Positions 41,470 through 52,967 of a DNA stretch of 64,000 nucleotides are shown piece after piece; the stretch's first letter is position 1; every line of letters begins with the position of its first letter. Source of the stretch: Corella eumyota (taxonomy: Eukaryota > Chordata > Ascidiacea > Phlebobranchia > Corellidae); the NCBI GenBank assembly GCA_963082875.1, contig OY720097.1, forward strand, positions 11,974,501 to 12,038,500, written 5' to 3'. The notes beneath the pieces are model-generated. The model had not been told where the DNA came from and searched no databases. It saw nothing but the letters and a program-made list of their open reading frames with translations. The translations under genes and the position numbers were made by a program.

Positions 41470-42936
41470 TTTTTATTATTATTTTTATTCTTTCTAGTCC
41501 CAATTTTGAAAGAAGATATCATTAGTTCCTTAGAATTTAAAAATCTGAAATTTTAGTATGTTGTTTATTATCAGATTATGTTTTCATTCTCCCATTTACA
41601 ACATTTAATTATAACTAATTACTAATTAATAAGTGTTGATTTATTAAAATTTAAAGGTTGTTATTAATTTTTTAAATCTTGGTCAATTGTATATCATGAT
41701 ATTGGTAACTCAAAAATGAATTAAAATTTTTATTTTTATCACTAATTACTAATTAATAGGTGTTTATTTATTATAATTTAAAGGTTGTTATTAACTTTTT
41801 ATATCTTGGTCAATTGTATATCATGATATTAGTAACTCAAAAACGAATTAAAATTTTAATTTTTATCACTAATTACTAATTAATAGGTGTTTGTTTATTA
41901 AAATTTAAGGGTTGTTATTAATTTTTTAAATCTTGGTCAATTGTATATCATGATATTACTAACTCAAAAATAAATTAAAATTAAAATTTTCATCACTAAT
42001 TACTAATTAATGGGTGTTTGTTTATTTAAATTTAAAGATTGATAATTAGGTTTTTAAATTTTGGTCGGTTATATCTTATTATATTTAAAATTTGAAGATA
42101 ATTAAAAAATAATTCTTGTTTGTTTGTTATATTAAATGCTAGTTTGTTAATTAAAAATCAAAGGTATGTAATATTCTTCGTTAATGTTTATGCACATATT
42201 TTTTATTTATAAAATTTTATGTTAAAAATAATCAAATAATTTCGAACCATATTTTATTATGGTTCGAAATCTTAGATTTCGAAACATATTGTTATTGTCC
42301 GTATATTTATTATTATTTTTATTTTTATTCTTACTAATCCGAATTTTGAAATCGAATAACTTTTGATTTTGTGTATAACTTTGATTAAAATTTCAGTATG
42401 TTGAATAACTTTGATTAAAATTTTAGTATGTTGTTTATTATCATATTGTGTTTCAATCCTCCTATTTTGATAATTTAAATATTATTAATTAGTAATTAAT
42501 AGGTGTTTGTTTATTAAAATTTAGAGATCGTTATTAAGTTTTCAAATTTTGGTCAGTTATATATCATAATATTAATAACTCGAAAATGGATTAAAAATTT
42601 AATTTTTGTTTGTTTATTATATTTAAATTCTTGTTTGTTTATTGAAAATTAAAGTTTGATATTAAGCATTTAAAATTTAATATAATGTATTTTATGATAT
42701 TAGTAATTAAAATACATGTTTAAAAAATAATTTTTGTTTGTTTATTTTATTTAAATGCTTGTTTATTTATCAAAAATCAAAAATCAATTTTGGGAATTTA
42801 AAATTTAATAAAATGTATATCTTGATATTAACAACATAAAACTGGGTTAAAAAATTTATTTTATTTGTATAATATATATAAATGCTTGTTTGTTTATTAA
42901 AAATCAAAGATATGTAAAATTCTTAGTTAAGGTGTA
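41470..42936 (+). mobile_element. Two tandem-repeat-body units (125-bp type)
   Basis: The first has about four 125-bp repeats (41,610-42,010) and a tail cut at ATTTTATTATGG near 42,256 by a hairpin unit. The second (about 42,300-42,936) is more diverged and joins a common-unit 3' part near 42,937. A reverse-complement copy of the first lies at about 47,700-48,470. Confidence 0.6.
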
Positions 42937-44255
42937 ATTATTTTTTTTTTATAAAATAACGAATCAGTGTGAGTTTAACGCTTGAATAATTTAATAGCGT
43001 TCTGGTCCCCGTCAAAAATCGTCCTTTTCGCTGTCCATTAAAGTAAAATACATTGGTTGAAAATTTAAGTAAAATGTTAAAGTATAAGTAAAAAATGTGT
43101 AAATTTTTTTTTAATTGTTTTGTTATTATTATATTTTAATACTCGTTTGATTACCAAAAATTAAGATCGGTATTTTGCTTTTAAATTTAGTTTACTTTTA
43201 TATTACAATATCAATGAATGCGTGTTCGTTTGTTAAAATTAGGTTTAAATTAAAAAAAAGTTAATATTTAAATTTATAATTTATTTAATAAACCTACTAA
43301 ATAAATTATATTTATAAAAAAAATCAGACGATTTCGAACCATATTTTATTTATCGAATAAATCTAGTTATATTTATTATTATTATGGTTCGAAATCTTAG
43401 ATTTCGAAACATATTGTTATTGTCATTATGGTTCGAAATCTTAGATTTCGAAACATATTGTTATTGTCATTATATTTATTATGGTTCGAAATCTTAGATT
43501 TCGAAACATATTGTTATTGTCATTATATTTATTATTATGGTTCGAAATCTTAGATTTCGAAACATATTGTTATTGTCAGTGTATTTATTGTTTTTATTCT
43601 TTCTAGTCAGAATTTTGAAAGATGGTAACTTTTGTTCTTTAAAATTAAAAGTTTTAAATTTTTAGTATGTTTGTTATTATCCCAACGAATCGCAAACCTC
43701 CTATTTACAACTTTTAATTATCACTAATTACTAATTAATATATTTTATTATTAAAATTTAAAGATTAAATTTTCTGAAATTTTAATATGTTGTTGGTATT
43801 ATTATTTTGTATGTTGCTATTTAAAATGAAGATTTAACTCTAGCTAAATATCGTTTAATCATTATTTTTGTTTTTTTATAAATTAACGAATCAGTGTGAG
43901 TTTAACGCTTGAATAATTTAATAGCGTTCTGGTCGCCGTCAAAAATCGTCCTTTTCGCTGTTCATTAAAGTAAAAAATATTGCTTGAAAATTTAAGTAAA
44001 ATATTAAAGTATAAGTAAAAAATGTGTAAAATTTTTTTTTTAATTGTTTTGTTATTATTATATTTTAATACTCGTTTGATTACTAAAAAATTAAAATCGG
44101 TATTTTGCTTTTAAATTTAGTTTACTTTTATATTACAATATCAATGAATGCGTGTTCGTTTGTTAAAATTAGGTTTAAATATAAAAAAGTTCATATTTAA
44201 ATTTATAATTTAATTAATAAACCTACTAATTAAATTATATTTATAATAAAGAATC
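42937..44255 (+). mobile_element. 3' half of a unit, four hairpin units, then a common unit
   Basis: The 3' half ends with a full tail at 43,363-43,366. Four hairpin units follow at about 43,380-43,580, then a common unit that lacks the terminal tail. Confidence 0.6.
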
Positions 44256-45129
44256 ATTGTTTTTATTCTTATTTGCTCGAATTTTAAAAGATGATAACAT
44301 TTGTTCTTTAAAACTAAAAGTTCTAAATTTTTAGTATGTTTGATATTATCCTAACGAATCGCAAACCTCATATTTACGACACTTAAATGTCACTAATTAC
44401 TAATTAATAGGTGTTTGTTTATTCAAATTTAAAGATTGTTATTAGGTTTTTAAATTTTAGTCGATTATATCTTATAATATTTATAATTTGAAGGTAATTA
44501 AAAAATAATTCTTGTTTGTTTGTTATATTTAAATGCTAGTTTGTTTATTAAAAATCAAAGGTATTTTATATTCTTGGTTAATGTTTATGCATATATTTTT
44601 TTATTTATAAAATTTTATGTTAAAAATAATCAAATAATTTCGAACCATATTTTATTTATCAAATAAATCTAGTATTACATTTGATATTGTGATATGGTAA
44701 AAATGCGTTTTTTTTTTAACATTTTTTAAACTTAGATTTAAAAAAATTTAAATAACAAACTTATATCAACGGAAGAACAATTTAACAAAAGTTAACATGT
44801 TCGATAAAAATTTTTAAAGTTCCATAAATGTAAAATTTTTAAAATTTTTTTCTTTAAAATTATTACGCACCACAAATAGTAAGATATTTATTTATAAGAT
44901 GTAAGAGCAAATGTGCCATTATCTGTGGAGTCTGGGGTCTCGTCTGGGGTCTCCCCCCCAAAAACAATTTATACTAATGACTTATTTCAATACATGTTTT
45001 TTTATTAAAAATCAAAGATATGTAATAGTCTTAGTAAATGTTTACGCATATCTTTTTTCATTTAATAAAATTTATGCTAAACATAATCAAATTATTTCGA
45101 ACCATATTTTATTTATCAAATAAATCTAG
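44256..45129. mobile_element. Short unit, inverted satellite fragment, second tail
   Basis: A short 125-bp-type unit ends at 44,672. The sequence from 44,673 to about 44,985 is the reverse complement of the satellite monomer that fills 48.8-56 kb, including its C-run. It joins a GATATGTAATAGTCTTAG-type tail ending at 45,129. The same satellite/tail junction occurs inverted at 48,691-49,030. Confidence 0.65.
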
Positions 45130-47695
45130 TTATTGTTTTTATTCTTTCTAGTCAGAATTTTGAAAGACGATAACTTTTGTTCTTTAAAAGTAAAAGTTCT
45201 AAATTTTTAGTATGTTTGTTATTATCCCAACGAATCGCAAACCTCCTATTTACGGCATTTAAATGTCACTAATTACTAATTAATATATTTTATTATTAAA
45301 ATTTAAAGATTAAATTTTCTGAAATTTTAATATGTTGTTGTTATTATTATTTTGTATGTTGCTATTTAAAATGAATATTTAACTCTAGCTAAATATCGTT
45401 TAATCATTATTTTAAGTTTTTTTTATAAAATAACGAATCAGTGTGAGTTTAACGCTTGAATAATTTAATAGCGTTCTGGTCGCCGTCAAAAATCGTCCTT
45501 TTCGCTGTCTATTAAAGTAAAAAATATTGGTTGAAAATTTAAGTAAAATGTTACAGTATAAGTCAAAAATGTGTAAATTTTGTTTTTTTAATTGTTTTGT
45601 TATTATTATATTTTAATACTCGTTTAATTACTAAAAAATTAAGATCGGTATTTTGCTTTTAAATTTAGTTTACTTTTCTATTACAATATCAATGAATGCG
45701 TGTTCGTTTGTTAAAATTAGGTTTAAATATAAAAAAGTTCATATTTAAATTTATAATTTAATTAATAAACCTACTAAATAAATTATATTTATAAAAAAGA
45801 ATCAAACGATTTCGAACCATATTTTATTTATCAAATAAATCTAGTTATTGTTTTTATTCTTATTTGACAAATTTTGAAAGACGATAACTTTTGTTCTTTA
45901 AAACTAAAATTTCTTAATTTTTAGTATGTTTGTTATTATCCCAACGAATCGCAAACCTCCTATTTACGACATTTAAATATCACTAATTACTAATTAATAG
46001 GTGTTTGTTTATTAAAATTTAAAGGTTGTTATTATTTTTTTAAATCTTGGTCAATTATATATCATGATGTTACAAACACAAAAATGAATTAAATTTTAAT
46101 TTTTATTACTAATTACTTATTAATAAGTGTTTGTTTATTAAAATTTAAAGGTTGTTGTTAATTTTTTAAATCTTGGTCAATTGTATATCATGATATTAGT
46201 AACTCAAAAATAAAATATAATTTTTATTTTTGTCATTAATTACTAATTAATAGGTGTTTGTTTATTAAAATTTAAAGGTTGTTGTTAATTTTTTAAATTT
46301 TTGTCAATTGTATATCGTTATATTAGTAACTTAAAAATGATTTAAAATTATAATTTTTGTCACTAATTACTAATTAATAGGTGTTTGTTTATTCAAATTT
46401 AATGATTGTTATTAGGTTTTTAAATTTTGGTCGGTTATATCTTGTAATATTTATATTTCGAAAATGAATTAAAAAATAATTCTTGTTTTTTTGTTATATT
46501 TAAATGCTGGTTTTTTTTTTGTTATATTTAAATGCTGGTTTAAATTAAAGTTTGATATTAAGCATTAAAAATTTGGAATGATGTATTTTGTAATATAAGT
46601 AGTTATATATTTAAGTGCTTGTTTATTTAATAAAATCAATTTTAGGAATTTAAAATTTAGTATAATGTATATTGTGATATTAAGTTAAAACTGAGTTAAA
46701 ATATTAATTTTTGTTTGCATAATATATATAAATGCTTTTTTGTTAATAAAAAATAAAAGTATGTAAAATTTTTAGTTAATGTTTATGCTTATCTTTTTTT
46801 ATTTATAAAAATTTATGTTAAAAATAATCAAATAATTTTGAACCATATTTTATTTATCAAATAAATCTAGTTATTTTTATTCTTATTTGACCGAATTTGG
46901 AGGGACGATAACTTCTGTTCTTTAAAATTAAAAATTCTAAAATTTTAGTATGTTGTATAATATCCCAACGAATCGCAAACCTCCTATTCACGACATTTAA
47001 TTATCACTAATTGCTAATTAATATATTTTATTATTAAAATTTAAAGATTAAATTTTCTGAAATTTTAATATGTTGTTGGTATTATTATTTTGTATGTTGC
47101 TATTTAAAATGAAGATTTAACTCTAGCTAAATATCGTTTAATTATTATTTTTATCTTTTTTATAAAATAATGAATTAGTGTGAGTTTAATGCTTGAATGA
47201 TTTAATAGCGTTCTGGTCGCCGTCAAAAATCGTCCTTTTCGCTGTCCGTTAAAGTAAAAAATATTGGTTGAAAATTTAAGTGAAATGTTAAAATATAAGT
47301 AAAAAATGTGTAAAAGTTATTTTTTTAATTATATTTTAACACTTGTTTATTGAATTATTTGTCATGATATTATGATTCTACTCAAAAACAGGTTAAAAAT
47401 GGTTTGGTAGTTTATAATAAATATTAAATGTTGTTTTTATATTAAAAATCAAATCAATATATGGTTTTACATTTTCATCGATTAAATATCATAATACAAA
47501 TGAAAATTCTTTTTTTAAATCTTTATATTATTCTTTTTTAATTCCTTATATTAACATTCATTCGATAGTACGAAGTTTAATGCAAAAAATGCATTTTTGT
47601 TGGTTTAATGAGTTTTTATCGCGTTGGTTATGCTCTATTTTCTCTTTGTTTAATAAGTTTAATCTTCTCTTAATTTCAAGGTCGCGGAACCAGCA
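45130..47695 (+). mobile_element. Common unit, 125-bp-body unit and a diverged type-b unit
   Basis: Common unit to 45,844; a unit with about three 125-bp repeats to 46,870; then a more diverged unit whose second half resembles type b (TCGCGTTGGTTATGCTC; GGTCGCGGAACC) and ends near 47,695 at an inverted block. Confidence 0.6.
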
Positions 47696-48485
47696 TTTAA
47701 TATAACAAACAAACAAGAATTATTTTTTAATTATCTTTAAATTATAAATATAATAAGATATAACCGACCAAAATTTAAAAACCTAATATCAATCTTTAAA
47801 TTTGAATAAACAAACACCCATTAATTAGTAATTAGTGATGAAAATTTTAATTTTAATTTATTTTTGAGTTAGTAATATCATGATATACAATTGACCAAGA
47901 TTTAAAAAGTTAATAACAACCCTTAAATTTTAATAAACAAACACCTATTAATTAGTAATTAGTGATAAAAATTAAAATTTTAATTCGTTTTTGAGTTACT
48001 AATATCATGATATACAATTGACCAAAATTTAAAAAGTTAATAACAACCTTTAAATTATAATAAATAAACACCTATTAATTAGTAATTAGTGATAAAAATT
48101 AAAATTTTAATTCATTTTTGAGTTACCAATATCGTATTATACAATTGACCAAAATTTAAAAAATTAATAACAACCTTTAAATTTTAATAAATAAACACCT
48201 ATTAATTAGTAATTAGTGATAAAAATTAAAATTTTAATTCATTTTTGAGTTACCAATATCATATTATACAATTGACCAAAATTTAAAAAGTTAATAACAA
48301 CCTTTAAATTTTAATAAATAAACACTTATTAATTAGTAATTAGTGATAATTAAATGTTGTAAATAGGAGAATGAAAACATAATCTGATAATAAACAACAT
48401 ACTAAAATTTGAGATTTTTAAATTCTAAGGAACTAAAGATATCTTCTTTCAAAATTGGGACTAGAAAGAATAAAAATAATAATAA

Positions 48486-48566
<81 letters not shown>

Positions 48567-48838
48567 GTATAATGACAATAACAATATGTTTCGAAATCTA
48601 AGATTTCGAAGCATAATAACAATAATAATAAGTATAATGACAATAACAATATGTTTCGAAATCTAAGATTTCGAACCATAATAATAATAACTAGATTTAT
48701 TTGATAAATAAAATATAGTTCGAAATAATTTGATTATGTTTAGCATAAATTTTATTAAATGAAAAAAGATATGCGTAAACGTTTACTAAGACTATTACAT
48801 ATCTTTGATTTTTAATAAAAAAACATGTATTGAAATAA
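47696..48838 (-). mobile_element. Inverted 125-bp-body unit, hairpins and tail
   Basis: Minus-strand copy of the 41.47-42.1 kb type (about four 125-bp repeats), a long microsatellite, two inverted hairpin units (48,585-48,680) and, after CTAG at 48,691, an inverted GATATGTAATAGTC-type tail that runs into the satellite array. Confidence 0.65.
48475..48566. repeat. (AAT)n microsatellite
   Basis: About 30 near-perfect AAT triplets, the longest of the TTA/AAT runs that precede hairpin units throughout the region. Open frames of poly-Asn and poly-Leu across it are artefacts. Confidence 0.95.
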
Positions 48839-50191
48839 GTCATTAGTATAAATTGTTTTTGGGGGGGGGACCCCAGACGAGACCACAGACCCCACAGATA
48901 ATGGCACATTTGCTCTTACATATTATAAATAAATATCTTACTATTTGTGGTGCGTAATAATTTTAAAGAAAATAACTTCAAAGAAAATAATTTTAAAAAT
49001 TTTACTTTTAAGGAAACTTTAAATATTATTACCATACCACAATATCAAATGTAATATAACACGTCCCTTTTAAGCTAAAGTCATAAGACACCAGCTTTAA
49101 TTGTTGAGTAGTGGGGGACCCACAGATAATTGCACATTTGCTCTTACGTCTTATAAATAAATATATAACTATTTGTGGTGCGTAAAAATTTTAAAGAAAA
49201 TAATTTTAAAAATCTAACTTTTAAGGAAATTTTAAATATTTTTTACCGTATCATATTATCAAATGTAATATGACACGTCCCCTTCAAGCTTAAGTCAAAA
49301 GACATTAATTTAAGATGTTGGGGGTGACCCCATAGATAACTGCACATTTTCTCTTACATCTTATAAATAAATATTTTACTATTTGTGGTGCATAATAATT
49401 TTAAAGAAAATAACTTTAAAGAGAATAATTTTAAAAATTTTACTTTTAAGGAAACTTTAAATATTATTACCATATCACAATATCAAATGTAATATAACAC
49501 GTACCTTTTAAGCTAAAGTCAACATTTGTTTAAGTTGTTGTGGGGGGGGATCCCACAGATAATTGCACATTTGCTCTTATATCTTATAAATAAATGTCTT
49601 ACTATTTGTGGTGTGTAAAAAGTCATACGACATTAGTATAAATTGTTAGGAGGGGATCCCACAGATAATTGCACATTTGCTCTTACATCTTAAAAATAAA
49701 TATCTTACTATTTGTGGTGCGTAATAATTAAAAAAAAAATTTTTAAAAATTAAACTTTAAAGAAAAATTTAAAAATTATTACCGCATCATATTATCAAAC
49801 GTAATATGACACGTCCCCATCAAGCTAAAGTTATAAGACATTAGCTTAAATCGTTGAGTGGGGGTTACCCCCAGATAATTACACACTTGCTCTTACATCT
49901 TATAAATAAATATCTTACTATTTGTGGTGCGTAATAATTTTAAAGAAAGTAATTTTAAAAATTTAACTTTCAAGAAAACTTTAAAAATTATTGTCGAACC
50001 TGTTAACTTTTGTCAAATTGTGCCTCCGTTGATATAAGTTCGTTATCTAAAAATTTTTAAATCTAAGTTTATAAATGTTAGAAATTACCGTTTTTTTTCC
50101 TTATCATATTAACAAATGTAATATGACGCGTCCCTTTTAAGCTAAAGATATAAATTATTAGATTGACTTGTTGGGGAGACCCCACAGATAA

Positions 50192-52967
50192 ATGCACATT
50201 TGCTCTTAGATGTTATAAAAAAATATCTTACTATTTGTGGTGCGTAATAATTTTAAAGAAAATAATTTTAAAAATTTTGCTTTTATGGAACTTTAAAAAT
50301 TATTATCGAACATGTTAACTTTTGTTAAATTGTTCTTCCGTTGATATCAGTTCGATTATAAATTTTTTTAAATCCAAGTTTATAAATGTTAGGAATTACC
50401 GCATTTTTACCATTTCACAATATCAAATGTAATATAACACGACCCTTTTAAGCTAAAGTAATAAGACATTAGTTTAAATTGTTGGGAGGGGGGACGAGAG
50501 GGGGGACTCCACAGATAATTGCACATTTGCTCTTACATCTAATAAATAAATATCTTACTATTTGTGGTGTGTAATAATTTTAAAGAAAATAATTTTAAAA
50601 ATTTAACTTTTAAGGAAACTTTAAATATTATTACCGTTTTATATTATCAAATGTAATATGACACGTCCCCTTTAAGCTAAAGTCATAAGACACCAGCTTT
50701 AATTGTTGAGTAGTGGGGGACCCACAGATAATTGCACATTTGCTCTTACGTCTTATAAATAAATATATAACTATTTGTGGTGCGTAATAATTTTAAAGAA
50801 AATAATTTTAAAAATTAAATTGTAAGGAAATTTAAAAATTATTATCGAACATGTTAACTTTTGTTAAATTATTTTTCCGTTGATATAAGTTCGTTATCTA
50901 AATTTGTTTTAAATCTAGGTTTGAAAATGTTAGGAATTACCGCATTTTTACCATTTCACAATATCAAATGTAATATAACACGTCCCTTTTAAGCCAAAGT
51001 CATAAAACATTGTTTTAAGTTGTTAGGAGGGGGGACCCCACAGACAATTGCACATTTGCTCTTACATCTTATAAATAAATATCTTACTATTTGTGGTGCG
51101 TAATAATTTTAAAGAAAATAAATTTAAAAATTTAACTTTTAAGGAAACTTTAAATATTATTACCGTATTATATTATCAAATGTAAAATGACACGTCCCCT
51201 TCAAGCTAAAGTCATAAGACAACAGCTTTAATTGTTGAGTGGGGGGGGACCCACAGATAATTGCACATTTGCTCTTACATCTTATAAATAAATGTATTAC
51301 TATTTGTGGTGCGTTATAATTTAAAAAAAAATAATTTTAAAAATATAAATTTTATGGAAATTTAAAAATTATTATCAAACATGTTAACTTTTCTTAAATT
51401 ATTCTTCCGTTGATATAAGTTCGTTATCTAAATTTTTTTAAATCTAGGTTTGAAACTGTTAGAAATTACAGCATTTTTACCATTTCACAATATCAAAGGT
51501 AATATATATATAACACGTCCCTTTTAAGCTAAAGTTATGAAACATTAGTTTAAGTTGTTGAGGGGGGAGCCCATAGATAATTTCACATTTGCTCTTACAT
51601 CTTATAAATAAATATCTTACTATTTGTGATGCGTAATAATTTAAAAAAAATTAAATTTAAAAATTTTACTTTTATGGAAAATTTAAAAATTTGTATAGAA
51701 CCTGTTAACTTTTGTTAAATTGTTCTTCCGTTTATATAATTTCGTTATCTAAAATTTTTTAAATCTAAGTTTATAAATGTTATTAGGAATTATCGAATTT
51801 TTACCATATCACAATATCAAATGTAATATAACACGTTCCTTTTAATCTAAAGTCATAAGACATTAGTTTAATTTGGTGGGAGGGGGGACCCCGGGGACCC
51901 CACAGATAATTGCACATTTGCTCTTACATCTTATAAATAAATATCTTACTATTTGTGGTGCGTAATAATTTTAAAGAAAATAATTTTACAAATTAAACTT
52001 TTATGGAAACTTTAAATATTATTACCGTATCATATTATCAAACGTAATATGACACGTCCCCTTCAAGCTAAAGTCATAAGACATTAGCTTACTTTGTTGT
52101 AGGGAAGACCCCACAGAAAATTGCACAATTGCTTTTACATTTTATAAATAAATATCTTACTATTTGTGGTGCGTAATAATTTTAACGAAAATAAAATTAA
52201 AAATTTAACTTTTAAGGAAACTTTAAATATTATTACCATATTATATTATCAAATGTAATATGACACGTCCCCTTTAAGTTAAAGTCATAAGACATTAGCT
52301 TAAATTGTTACAGGGGGACCCACAGAAAATTGCACATTTGCTCTTACATCTTATAAATAAATATCTTACTATTTGTGGTGCGTAATAATTAAAAAAAAAA
52401 TAATTTTAAAAATTTAACTTTTAAGGAAACTTTAAAAATTATTACCGTATCATATTATCAAATCTAATACGAGACGTCTCCTTGAAGCTCAATTTATAGG
52501 ACATTAGCTTAAATTGTTAAATGTGAGTAACCCTACAGATAATTACACATTTGCTCTTACATTTTATAAATAAATATCTTACTATTTGTGGTGCGTAACA
52601 ATTTTAAAGAAAATAATTTTAAAAATTTAACTTTTAAGGAAATTTTAAGAATTATTACCGTATCATATTATCAAATGTAATATGACACGTACCCTTCAAG
52701 CTAAAGTTATAAAACATTAGCTTAATTTGTTGTGGGGGGACCCCACAGAGAATTGCACATTTGCTCTTATATCTTATAAATAAATACTTAGTATTTGTGG
52801 TGCGCAATAATTTTAAAGAAAATAATTTTACAAATTAAACTTTTAAGGAAACTTTAAATATTATTACCGTATCATACTATTAAAAGTAATATGACACGTC
52901 CCCTTCAAACTAAAGTCATAAGACATTAGCTTAAATTGTTGAGCGGGAATGGGGGCATAGATAATTG
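50192..52967 (+). repeat. Higher-order repeat, copy 1 (about 2.77 kb, 11 monomers)
   Basis: Monomer order by length is long, short, long, short, long, long, then five short ones. The next 2.77 kb repeats this order with only scattered differences. Shared rare variants include GGTAATATATATATAACACG, ATGTGAGTAACCCTACAG and GAGCGGGAATGGG. Confidence 0.82.

Larger units (their letters stand above)
27371..48838. mobile_element. Local array of a Helentron/Helitron-like non-autonomous element family
   Basis: I find 19 full 3' ends. Each reads ATTTCGAACCATA, then a TTTATTT-ATC-AAATAAA hairpin, then TCTAG and a T. Sixteen are on the plus strand (CTAG at 28,262; 28,981; 29,704; 31,238; 32,019; 32,970; 33,677; 34,384; 37,343; 40,726; 41,466; 43,363; 44,669; 45,126; 45,841; 46,867). 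Three are inverted (34,941; 35,637; 48,691). Some units start with TATGGTTCGAAAT, the inverse of the 3' motif, then a TTA microsatellite. Asymmetric inverted repeats, a 3' hairpin, a microsatellite and tandem-repeat bodies are known traits of Helentron-associated elements; CTRR followed by T is a Helitron trait. No Rep/helicase reading frame is present, so all copies would depend on a partner elsewhere. The structure is seen directly; the class is inferred. Confidence 0.6.

Noticed and set aside
48402-48679. Poly-Leu, poly-Tyr and poly-Asn frames
   Set aside because: Translations of the AAT microsatellite and hairpin units.
27371-48838. CRISPR-like array of palindromic repeats
   Set aside because: Hairpin units are separated by low-complexity microsatellites, not unique spacers, and the host is a eukaryote.
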